Shown here: positions 47,631 to 55,200 of the stretch, piece by piece | Position numbering within the stretch: position 1 is the stretch's first letter | Layout of the letters: each line of letters opens with the position of its first letter | Source of the DNA: Actinomycetes bacterium | Lineage (GTDB): Bacteria > Actinomycetota > Actinomycetes > Mycobacteriales > Mycobacteriaceae | Assembly: GCA_023404955.1 (NCBI GenBank) | Contig: JAEXZY010000099.1 | Coordinates: 62,001 to 126,000, forward strand | Reading direction: 5' to 3' | Length of the DNA: 64,000 nt | Program-made: the position numbers and the translations under genes | Notes under the pieces: generated by a model | Databases searched by the model: none | What the model was told of the DNA's origin: nothing | Seen by the model: the letters and a program-made list of their open reading frames with translations, nothing else

Positions 47631-49085
47631 GTGACAACGCCTTATGAAGCCACACAACTCGCCTGGTCGGCCACCGCAGGTTTGTCGCAGTTGCCGTCGA
47701 AGTACACAGCGCAGCAGCCGCAGAACATTCCTGAGTTGTTGATGCCGGCCACGGGTCAGCCGGAGTGGTGGCGGGACCGGCTGTACAAGAAAATCGTGGC
47801 CCGCCGACCCTACATCCAGTTCATGGATGACTACTACTCCGGGAATCACCCGTTGCCGTGGCTTCCCGCACAGGCCAGGGATGAGTTCCGCCGCATCCTG
47901 TCAATGACCCGCTCCAACTACATGGGTTTGGTGTGCGACGCCCAGGTGGAGCGCATGTCGGTGCAGGGTTTCCGCATCGGAGACACCGCCGAGGCGGATA
48001 AGGCGACGTGGCGCATCTTTCAGGCCAACAACATGGACTCCGACCTCGACCAAGGGTTTCTGGAGGCCGCGAAGTGTGGTTTCGCCTACCTGATGGTGGG
48101 GCCGAATCCGAAAGACCAGTCCACGCCGCGGTTGTCGGTGGAACACCCCTTGCAGACCATTGTGGAATGCGAGCCGGGTGACCGCAGAACCCGTGCGGCC
48201 GCGTTGAAGACGTGGGTGGACGACTGGACCGGCGAGGTGGTGGCCCGCCTCTACCTGCCGAAGGCTGTGTTTGGGTGGCGGGGGAAGCTGTCGAACACCA
48301 ACAAGCCTCAGTGGCGGCCGGACGGAGTAACACCCAACCCGGTGGGCGAAGTGCCTATCACGGAGCTGTTGAACAACCCTCAATTGTTGGGTGGGGGAAG
48401 GTCGGAACTGTACGACCTCACCGACATTCAAGACCGGGTGAACAAAACCATCGCCGACCGGTTGATAACGCAGGACTTTGGGGCGTTCCCGCAGAAGTGG
48501 GCCAAAGGTTTCCCCGATTTGAAGGCGGACGGCACCCCAAACACCATTGATATCGGACGGAACCGCATGGTGACCTCCGATGTTAAAGAGACAGAGTTCG
48601 GCCAGTGGTCCGCCGCCCCCCTGGACCCGTACTCGGCGGGCAAGCGGGAAGATGTCAAAGACATCGCGTCCCGCTCACGCACCCCCGCCCAGTACCTGTT
48701 GGGGGAGATGTCGAACGTCAACGGTGAAACGTTGAAGGCATCGGAGTCGGGCCTGATTTCGAAGGTGCGGCAGCGGTTCCGCGGTCACGAAGACGGCATC
48801 GAAGATGCTGCGCGGATGGCGCGGCGCCTCGCCGGCATCGCCTCCCCAGAGGACGTCTCGATGGAGACGATTTGGCGCGACCCGCAATACCGCACCGAAG
48901 GTGAAGTGACCGATGCTGCTATCAAGCGGTATCAGGCCGGTGTCGCCACCCTCCGGCAGACCCGCGAAGACTGCGGCTACTCCCAAGCGGTGATTGCGCG
49001 GATGGAAGCAGACGACAAGGTGGGCGACCCCCAGCTGGAGCGTCTGTCGCGGCAGTTCGTGGACATGACCGGTGGCGCTGCCTGA
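47631..49085 (+). CDS. portal protein (SPP1 gp6-like)
   Basis: A 484-residue portal of the SPP1-gp6-like family common in actinophages: RPYIQFMDDYYSGNHPLPW near residue 48, MTRSNYMGLVCDAQVERM near residue 90, and the C-terminal helical wing and crown (GEMSNVNGETLKASESGLI). It forms the dodecameric ring that docks terminase and lets DNA in and out. GTG 47631 with AGGAGGTG upstream; the stop overlaps the MuF-like gene by 14 bases. Confidence 0.92.
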   Translation: MTTPYEATQLAWSATAGLSQLPSKYTAQQPQNIPELLMPATGQPEWWRDRLYKKIVARRPYIQFMDDYYSGNHPLPWLPAQARDEFRRILSMTRSNYMGLVCDAQVERMSVQGFRIGDTAEADKATWRIFQANNMDSDLDQGFLEAAKCGFAYLMVGPNPKDQSTPRLSVEHPLQTIVECEPGDRRTRAAALKTWVDDWTGEVVARLYLPKAVFGWRGKLSNTNKPQWRPDGVTPNPVGEVPITELLNNPQLLGGGRSELYDLTDIQDRVNKTIADRLITQDFGAFPQKWAKGFPDLKADGTPNTIDIGRNRMVTSDVKETEFGQWSAAPLDPYSAGKREDVKDIASRSRTPAQYLLGEMSNVNGETLKASESGLISKVRQRFRGHEDGIEDAARMARRLAGIASPEDVSMETIWRDPQYRTEGEVTDAAIKRYQAGVATLRQTREDCGYSQAVIARMEADDKVGDPQLERLSRQFVDMTGGAA

Positions 49086-50019
49086 TTCGGCTCTGCCGTA
49101 CTGGCGCCAACAACAGTCCGTCAACTTCACTGCCGTCGCTATCGCCTCAAGGGCGTGGCGCACCAGCGGCGGAGACCTCGACAGATGGATGTCCGCCCGA
49201 CCGTTGTTGGTGAGCAGTTTGACCCGAGCGCAGGAAACCCTGGTCGGCAACGCCGAAGCTTTCATCGACCGTGTGTTGGCGGAGCAGTCCATTGACGTGG
49301 AGCCGCTAGCAACGGTCGACGCGAAACCCCTCCTGGGGTTCTCGAGTACGGGTGTTTCGTTGACCCGCTTGCATGAGGGTTTACCGAACCTGTTGGCGGC
49401 GAACATGGCGCAGACGGAGTCGCGGCAGGCGGCGATGGATATGACCACCCGCCAGTTTCAGGCCAGCGTTCAGACGCTCATGTCTGACACCAGCAGGAAC
49501 GCAGAATCGCTACATATCGCTGTCCGCCCGGGCGTGGGGTATGTGCGGATGCTCGTCCCGCCATCGTGTGAGCGGTGCGTCGTTCAGGCCGGGAAGTACT
49601 TCCGGTGGAACACGGGATTCAAACGGCATCCGCGGTGCGACTGCCGGCACATCCCCTCACGGGAGAGAGGGTCGGGCGACCTTCGGGTGAACCCGAAGGG
49701 ATACTTCCACTCCCTCACGGCTGAGGCGCAGGAGCAGACGTTCGGAAAGGCTGCAGCGCAGGCCATCCGGGACGGCTCCGACATCTCCCAGGTGGTCAAC
49801 GCTGACCGGGGGATGCAAACGGCTCAAGTGTATGGGCGGGAACTGAAAATCACCCTTGAGGGTGTCACCAGATATGGGCGTGCGGGACGTCTGATGCAGG
49901 CGCGGGGAAGAAGTGCAGCCACCACGCCGCGGTTGATGCCCGAAACCATCTATCAGATAGCCGAAGACCGCGACGACGCTGTCCGGCTGCTGAAGTTGAA
50001 CGGCTACATCGCCGAATAG
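49072..50019 (+). CDS. MuF-like/VG15 head protein
   Basis: A 315-residue minor head protein. The MuF-type core has CERCVVQAGKYFRWNTGF (~residue 163), then HPRCDCRHIPSRE: Cys pairs and His that look zinc-binding. MuF-like proteins associate with the portal inside the head and may be ejected with the DNA. The C-terminal segment (TPRLMPETIYQIAEDRDD) is helical. GTG 49072 start. Confidence 0.85.
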   Translation: MALPDSALPYWRQQQSVNFTAVAIASRAWRTSGGDLDRWMSARPLLVSSLTRAQETLVGNAEAFIDRVLAEQSIDVEPLATVDAKPLLGFSSTGVSLTRLHEGLPNLLAANMAQTESRQAAMDMTTRQFQASVQTLMSDTSRNAESLHIAVRPGVGYVRMLVPPSCERCVVQAGKYFRWNTGFKRHPRCDCRHIPSRERGSGDLRVNPKGYFHSLTAEAQEQTFGKAAAQAIRDGSDISQVVNADRGMQTAQVYGRELKITLEGVTRYGRAGRLMQARGRSAATTPRLMPETIYQIAEDRDDAVRLLKLNGYIAE

Positions 50020-50101
50020 CTTTCCCCAACAGGGGTTTGTCGCTCACATCCAGCGATTAATGGATGGGCAGTGCCGACGGGCTTACGGGAAAGAGAAAAT
50101 T

Positions 50102-50614
50102 ATGACTGCGCCAGCAGGGAATGAAGGCGGCGACGAGGGTAACTCGGACCGCGACGAATCGGGGTTCACCCCCATCACATCGCAGGAACAGTTCGACAAA
50201 ACGTTCAACCAGCGGTGGTCTCGGGAGCAAGCCAAGATTCACGACCAGTACAAGGGCTTCGACGAACTCAAGGCCAAGGCCGAACAGTTCGACCAGTTGC
50301 AGGCAGCCAACCAGACGGAATCCGAACGCCTCCAGGCCGAACGGGACGCCGCACTACAGGCAGCCAAAGACAACGAGACGCGTGCTGCCGCAGCCGAACT
50401 GGCGGCCCTGCGTCAAAAAGTCGCAATCGAGGAGCACCTTCCCATCAAGTTCGCAGCGAAACTCTCGGGCACAACCGAGGAAGAACTGCGGGCCGACGCC
50501 AAAGACACTTTCGGCGAGTTCATCACCACACCGTCGTTCGACCACGGGCCCCGGAACCAGTCCGCGCCGCAGTCGATGAACGACCTCATCTTCGGCGCAG
50601 CAAAGAAGCGCTGA
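50102..50614 (+). CDS. capsid scaffolding protein
   Basis: A 170-residue highly charged protein, largely coiled coil (residues ~40-110, Gln/Glu/Ala-rich heptads), lying between the MuF-like gene and the capsid, the standard place for a scaffold. The C-terminal ~30 residues probably bind capsid subunits. No protease domain is visible. ATG 50102; RBS GGGAAAGAG. Confidence 0.87.
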   Translation: MTAPAGNEGGDEGNSDRDESGFTPITSQEQFDKTFNQRWSREQAKIHDQYKGFDELKAKAEQFDQLQAANQTESERLQAERDAALQAAKDNETRAAAAELAALRQKVAIEEHLPIKFAAKLSGTTEEELRADAKDTFGEFITTPSFDHGPRNQSAPQSMNDLIFGAAKKR

Positions 50615-50674
50615 ACAACCGCAGGACCCGGCACGCGGCCCGGTAACTGCTCGCTCAATTAAGGAGAATTTATC

Positions 50675-51628
50675 GTGCCGTACAACAACCTGACTTCTCG
50701 GTCGGACGCGGAAGCGCTCATCCCCCAGGAAGTCTCCAACGAATTCCTCGGCTACGCAGCCAAGGAGTCCGCGGTTCTCACCCAGTTCCGCCGGGTCCCG
50801 GTGGCCGGTACGCAGGTCCGGTTCCCCGTCCTGTCGGCCCTGCCGCTGGCGTACTTCGTCAACGGCGACACCGGCCTGAAGCAGACCACCGAAATCGGCT
50901 GGGCCAACAAGTACCTCAACATCGAGGAAGCCGCCACCATCGTTCCCATCCCGGAGAACGTGGTCGACGACATCCGCGACTCGGGAAACATCGACATCTG
51001 GTCTGAGGTTCAGCCCGCCGTCGTGGAGGCCATCGGCCGCCTCGTCGACGCCGCCGTGTTCCTCGGCACCAACGCCCCCGGCACCTGGCCCACCAGCATC
51101 CTGGCCGCCGCCACCGCCGCGGGCAACGACATCCCCGAGGGTGCGACCGCCGCCGAGGGCGGCTTCTATGGCGACATCGACAACGTGATGGCCGCCGTGG
51201 AAGCAGACGGCTTCGACGTGACAGGCTTCGTCGCCGCCCGCAGCGTGAAGGGCAAGCTCCGCGCCGCCCGCAACGCCCAGGGCGACCGTCTCGACGCCAC
51301 CCGCGCCAACGCCGCACTCAGTGAGCTCGACGGCATGCCCATCTCGTACCCGATGCGCGGACTGTTCCCCCACGACGTGCGGCTGTTCGCCGGCGACTGG
51401 TCGCAGTTCGTCGTCGGCGTCCGGCAGGACGTGACGTTCAAACTGCTGGACCAGGCGGTGATTCAGGACAACACCGGCGCCATCGTTTACAACCTCGCCC
51501 AGCAGGACATGGTGGCGATGCGCATCAAGATTCGCCTGGGTTGGCAGGTCGCGAACCTGCTCAACAACGACCAGCCCGTCGCCAACAACCGGTACCCCGT
51601 CGGCGTCCTGACCGTCGACGGCAGCTAG
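50675..51628 (+). CDS. major capsid protein (HK97 fold)
   Basis: A 317-residue capsid protein with HK97-fold hallmarks: the N-arm, the spine helix region (PENVVDDIRDSGNIDIWSEV) and the P-domain/A-domain strands ending in RIKIRLGWQVANLL near the C-terminus. AAGGAG precedes GTG 50675. It builds the icosahedral shell. No N-terminal delta domain, which fits the separate scaffold. Confidence 0.92.
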   Translation: MPYNNLTSRSDAEALIPQEVSNEFLGYAAKESAVLTQFRRVPVAGTQVRFPVLSALPLAYFVNGDTGLKQTTEIGWANKYLNIEEAATIVPIPENVVDDIRDSGNIDIWSEVQPAVVEAIGRLVDAAVFLGTNAPGTWPTSILAAATAAGNDIPEGATAAEGGFYGDIDNVMAAVEADGFDVTGFVAARSVKGKLRAARNAQGDRLDATRANAALSELDGMPISYPMRGLFPHDVRLFAGDWSQFVVGVRQDVTFKLLDQAVIQDNTGAIVYNLAQQDMVAMRIKIRLGWQVANLLNNDQPVANNRYPVGVLTVDGS

Positions 51629-51644
51629 AAGAAAGGGCAGCGAC

Positions 51645-51782
51645 ATGGCTGAATCGAAGAAGCACGTCTCGGAGGAAGACAAGGGTTACCGCGGCGTGCA
51701 GGCCGACGAAACCCCAAACGAGAACTACACGGTCGCCGGTGTTCTCGCCGGTAAGCCGACTCCGGAGACGGACAACAAGTAG
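51645..51782 (+). CDS. small head-associated protein
   Basis: A 45-residue hydrophilic protein directly after the capsid gene, ATG 51645 with GAAAGGG upstream. Its TAG overlaps the connector gene's GTG. Small proteins here in actinophages are often unassigned; it could be a decoration or assembly factor. Confidence 0.6.
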   Translation: MAESKKHVSEEDKGYRGVQADETPNENYTVAGVLAGKPTPETDNK

Positions 51783-52201
51783 TGAAGTTCGCAGAGCCGG
51801 GCGACGTCACCAGCCGGTTCGAAGGGAATTTTCCTTCGGACCGGCTGGGATGGGTCGACATTCGTTTAACGGATGTCGAGAACGCCTTGATGGGCGTCGT
51901 TCCGGAGCTGCGGAAAACACTGGAGGATATTCAGGACCGGGCCGACGCTCGTGGGGACAGCGGATACCTTGACCGTGTCAGGACCCTGGTGTGCGACAAG
52001 GTGTTGCAGTTGTACCGCAACCCTTCCGGGGTGTATCAGCGGTCCGTGACCGTCGATGATGTGGTGGATTCCTGGTCGGTCGCTCGAGCATCCTCCACAG
52101 CGACTATCTCGTTCAGTACGGAAGAGCTGGACTCGGTGCAGTTCTACGACGGGGTCACCCGGTCAGTTCGTTTGGTTGCCTACCCGGAGTATCCGTGCTG
52201 A
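51782..52201 (+). CDS. head-tail connector (Gp19/Gp15-like adaptor)
   Basis: A 139-residue protein with the adaptor fold pattern: FEGNFPSDRLGWVDIRLTDVE, helical LDRVRTLVCDKVLQLYRNP, and C-terminal strands. It should bind below the portal as the first connector ring. GTG 51782; overlaps the next gene by 7 bases. Confidence 0.8.
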   Translation: MKFAEPGDVTSRFEGNFPSDRLGWVDIRLTDVENALMGVVPELRKTLEDIQDRADARGDSGYLDRVRTLVCDKVLQLYRNPSGVYQRSVTVDDVVDSWSVARASSTATISFSTEELDSVQFYDGVTRSVRLVAYPEYPC

Positions 52202-52584
52202 ACATTCCCGGTGAGTTCGGTCGACAGACGGTCGGGTTTGTCACCGCCACCGAATCCGGCTCACCCGGCTATCTCGGGGTGCGGGAGAAAACGTTCACGA
52301 CAGTCGCGCAGTCAGGGGTGCGATTCCGACCTCTGCGGACGGATGAACTCGACAAGCAGACCGACGTGTCCACGGAGATGTGGAAACTCACCGCCCCTGT
52401 ATCCGTGGCCGCTCTCGCGGCGAAGTCAACAGGTGAAATCGTCTACGACGGAACCGATTCCCCCACCTTCGATGAGGAGGACGACTCCAACGTCTTCACC
52501 ATCGATGGCTTCATTCAGCCGAAACCCGGCATGTACGGGGGAGTGCACCACATCACCATCATGTGCGGGCGGAAGGCTGGCTGA
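52195..52584 (+). CDS. head-tail stopper (head closure) protein
   Basis: A 129-residue beta-rich protein in the second connector position. Order, size and small beta-barrel pattern (FTIDGFIQPKPGMYGGVHHITI) fit the stopper that plugs the filled head. GTG 52195 overlaps the adaptor gene; stop overlaps the next ATG (TGATG). Confidence 0.72.
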   Translation: MLNIPGEFGRQTVGFVTATESGSPGYLGVREKTFTTVAQSGVRFRPLRTDELDKQTDVSTEMWKLTAPVSVAALAAKSTGEIVYDGTDSPTFDEEDDSNVFTIDGFIQPKPGMYGGVHHITIMCGRKAG

Positions 52585-52925
52585 TGGGCGCCCTGGACCG
52601 GTTCGGCATCTCCGACGCCGACATCATGCGAGCTATTGCCCAGTCCGCTGAGGTCGACTCGGGGGTGAATGACTTCATGGAGAACCAGGTCGTCCCCTAC
52701 GGGCGGTCTATCTCCCCGGTGGATGAGGGCCGGTATGTGGCGTCATGGCGGGTGCAAAAGAAGGCCAAGGGCGGCCAAGGTGTTGTCGGGCCGGCGGACT
52801 TCAAAGCGCATTGGATTGAGTTCGGCACCGGCGAACCCGGCCCCACCAACGCCCAAGCGGTAGTGCAGAAAACGTGTGAGCACTTCGGTGGGGACCTCAC
52901 TGAGGGTTTCAGCGTCGATGGCTGA
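52584..52925 (+). CDS. tail completion protein (HK97 gp10-like)
   Basis: A 113-residue protein with the pattern of HK97 gp10-type proteins: SISPVDEGRYVASWRVQ, then HWIEFGTG, which is the family's most conserved stretch. It joins the tail end to the head. ATG 52584; overlaps the next gene by 8 bases. Confidence 0.85.
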   Translation: MGALDRFGISDADIMRAIAQSAEVDSGVNDFMENQVVPYGRSISPVDEGRYVASWRVQKKAKGGQGVVGPADFKAHWIEFGTGEPGPTNAQAVVQKTCEHFGGDLTEGFSVDG

Positions 52926-53334
52926 CCTGTACGACCAAGATGCGCCCGACGTGGAGGACTTCATCCAGTCGTGGATGCAGCCCGTCATGCGGTCATCGGT
53001 AGAACGAAAATCCGACGACCCGTTGCCGTTCTGCTTAGTCGCTCGAATCTCCGGGGCAGACGACCCCGACTGCGGAACCGACGACCCGGTAGTTCAACTG
53101 GACTTCTTCGGCAAAGGTCCGCAGGCTGCGGCGAAAGCTGCACGGGACGGGCATCGTCGTATGACCCTTTTGGCCCGTCGCAGCGATGACGTGACCCTCT
53201 CTGACGGATCAATCGCCAACGCGGACTTCGTCGAAACAATTCTTAAACCGTTCCGCATGGAATACGCCGACTCCAAAATCGTGCGTTACGTGGCCCGCTA
53301 TCGAGTGGGCCTCTCTTACGTCGCCGTCTCCTGA
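52918..53334 (+). CDS. tail terminator protein
   Basis: A 138-residue protein in the tail-terminator position: DVEDFIQSWMQPVM, then VVQLDFFGKGPQAAAKAARD and a final beta strand (IVRYVARYRVGLSYVAV), as in other small actinophage tail terminators. It caps the tail tube. ATG 52918. Confidence 0.8.
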   Translation: MADLYDQDAPDVEDFIQSWMQPVMRSSVERKSDDPLPFCLVARISGADDPDCGTDDPVVQLDFFGKGPQAAAKAARDGHRRMTLLARRSDDVTLSDGSIANADFVETILKPFRMEYADSKIVRYVARYRVGLSYVAVS

Positions 53335-53422
53335 CGGTGCGCGGCACCAGCCGCACCTCCAGCCCACTTCCCTCGCCGGATGCCTTCCGGTTAAACCCTT
53401 TCACGGAAAAGGAGCACTAACT

Positions 53423-54223
53423 ATGGTGCAACCGCTTACCGGCACAACGTTCTCGGCTGGTGGCTTCAACGATGTCGACAACCGATTCCAGGGCGGGCAC
53501 CGCACCGGACTGGTTGCGGCGCTGTTCCGCGACGCCCGCGGCGCCGACACCGACATCTCCCCGCACAACCCCAACGGCACTGTCCGCTGGTCCCCGCTGG
53601 CCCAGGACGGGCAGCTGCGCGACGACCTGTTCGCGTTCGTCCGCAACGCCGACAAGTACTGGGTTCCCAACCCGGACCCGAACGAAGGCTGGCATCTTGT
53701 CGGCGCGTTCGCCGAGGGCGACGGCCCCACCACCTCGCCGTCGATTGACATCGACGACCAGATGATTGAGCAGTCGAACCGACCGTTCGAAACGGAAATC
53801 ACCAAAGAGGACGAGCCGTTCAAGTTCACCGCGTTGGAGACGGCGAAACCCTCCATGCGGCGGCTGCGGAACAACCTCCCCCTGGTGGATGCCAACGGCG
53901 ACCTGCTCGTGGAATCGCCGGGCGACCCCGACGCCGGCTGGTCGCAGAAGCTCGAGACGGGCGGCCCGGACCGGCAGTGGCTGCTCATCTCTGCCCGTAA
54001 GCGCGGCGGCGGCTACTTCTACGAAATCGAAGGTTACGACTGCGCGACGCTCACTGACATCGGTGAGTCGAAGCGCGGAAAGAAGGGCACCGCAGCCGAA
54101 CTCACCTACAAGCCCACCCCGTCGGGGTTTTTCATGGCTGTGGTGGACGGCGAGTACGTGCCCATCATCAAGCACACCTGGGTCGGCGGTTCGGCCTGGG
54201 ACCTGCTGGCCGACGGCTCGTAA
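53423..54223 (+). CDS. major tail protein
   Basis: A 266-residue tube protein located between the terminator and the tail chaperones. Beta-rich pattern with NGTVRWSPLAQDGQLRDDL near residue 50, and a C-terminal GFFMAVVDGEYVPIIKHTWV. It polymerises into the tail tube. AAAGGAG lies before ATG 53423, after an 88-base gap containing a CCGGA/TCCGG hairpin. A strong hairpin follows. Confidence 0.9.
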   Translation: MVQPLTGTTFSAGGFNDVDNRFQGGHRTGLVAALFRDARGADTDISPHNPNGTVRWSPLAQDGQLRDDLFAFVRNADKYWVPNPDPNEGWHLVGAFAEGDGPTTSPSIDIDDQMIEQSNRPFETEITKEDEPFKFTALETAKPSMRRLRNNLPLVDANGDLLVESPGDPDAGWSQKLETGGPDRQWLLISARKRGGGYFYEIEGYDCATLTDIGESKRGKKGTAAELTYKPTPSGFFMAVVDGEYVPIIKHTWVGGSAWDLLADGS

Positions 54224-54229
54224 ATAGAC

Positions 54230-54269
54230 CTCACGGGGTGTACGCCGGGCTGGACGTGCACCCCGTGAG
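54230..54269 (+). terminator. strong hairpin after the major tail gene
   Basis: CTCACGGGGTG (54230-54240) and CACCCCGTGAG (54259-54269) pair perfectly over 11 bp, and the inner ACG/CGT extend the stem to about 15 pairs around a ~10-base loop. There is no U-tract. A partial terminator or mRNA-stabilising element here would keep major tail protein levels above those of the tail chaperones and tape measure. Confidence 0.68.
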
Positions 54270-54305
54270 CCTATCCAGCCCCTCCAGCCCACCGAAAGGA
54301 AAGTC

Positions 54306-54854
54306 GTGTCCGACATCGATGATGACGTCAAGTCCCGCCATGTGGTGAACGCCGCCGACGCGAGGGAGCAAGCCTCCGAGGGGGCGTACAGCTTCCTGAG
54401 GTCGGAGTTCCGCTCCACGAAACCCACCCCCCAGCATCCAGAGGGGGAGGTGTTCGAAATCCCCCACAAGGACTTGTTCGACAACGACCAGCAGGAACGC
54501 TGGGACGACCTGCAAGACGACATGCACAACTACGAGCGCGACCCCGATGTTCTGGCGCCCAACGGAACCCTCATCGCCAAAGGGCAGTTGGTGTACCCGC
54601 ACCGGTGGGCGAAGAACACCGACAAAGGCAAAAAGGGTGAGCGCGTGAAGCCGTCGTGGCCGGAACGCCTCGCCATCGTCCTGTGGGGTGAAGACGGAGC
54701 GCAGCGCGCCAAGGCGGGCGGCATCAACTTCAACGAAATCGAAGTGGTGTGGGGCAAGCAGCGCCTCGAGATGGAAAAGCGGCTCAGCGACGACTCGAAA
54801 AGTTCTGCTGGCGGTAGCGGTGTGGCGGCAGCATCCAACGGAGATAGAAGTTGA
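54306..54854 (+). CDS. tail assembly chaperone, upstream protein (G-like)
   Basis: A 182-residue charged protein between the major tail and tape measure genes, where lambda has gpG. It ends in a Ser/Gly-rich tail. Tail assembly chaperones bind the tape measure and recruit tail tube subunits. GTG 54306 with GAAAGGAAAG upstream. A second product should arise by frameshifting near its end. Confidence 0.85.
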   Translation: MSDIDDDVKSRHVVNAADAREQASEGAYSFLRSEFRSTKPTPQHPEGEVFEIPHKDLFDNDQQERWDDLQDDMHNYERDPDVLAPNGTLIAKGQLVYPHRWAKNTDKGKKGERVKPSWPERLAIVLWGEDGAQRAKAGGINFNEIEVVWGKQRLEMEKRLSDDSKSSAGGSGVAAASNGDRS

Positions 54855-55188
54855 CCTAGCCGACCGCGGCCACGATGTCATGGATTGGCATAGGGGTCGC
54901 ATGTCGTCGAGAAGACTGTTGGTTCTTCTGCGGCACGCCCCCGAAATCGGGCCATACAAGACGGCTTTGCGCGACGGGGACTGGCCGGAGTTCACGAAGA
55001 TTCTCGCCGAATTGCATAAAGAGACCGCCATGAATCGGGCGGCGAAGTATGCGGGCGGGAAGCACGAATATCAGCCCACCGTGTTCCTGTCGCCGGTGGA
55101 GCGCAGGGAAGTGGCCGAAGAGGCCGCGGAGCAAGAGGAATTCACCGAAGAGGCTCGGGAGAGCTTGTTCAGTGACCTGTTCGGATAG
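54306..55188 (+). CDS. frameshifted tail assembly chaperone (G-T fusion)
   Basis: A second frame, open to 55188, continues with protein-like sequence (IEVDLADRGHDVMDWHRGRM, then RLLVLLRHAPEIGPYKTALR), which matches the T-type second chaperone and has no good start of its own. It is +1 relative to the G frame. A plausible slip site is AAAA at 54798-54801: tRNA-Lys on AAA (54798-54800) can shift forward one base and still read AAA, then continue with GTT at 54802. That would give a fusion of about 293 residues. A -2 shift elsewhere in the overlap (54688-54854) is the alternative. Confidence 0.68.
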
Positions 55189-55200
55189 AGGAGGTGGGCT

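Noticed and set aside
53417..54529. 370-codon minus-strand frame over the major tail gene
   Set aside because: Antisense shadow; the plus-strand tail gene has correct position, size and ribosome-binding site.
54795..54810. Classical -1 slippery heptamer in the tail chaperone overlap
   Set aside because: TCGAAAAG does not fit XXXYYYZ in the right phase, and a -1 shift would enter the frame that is not T.
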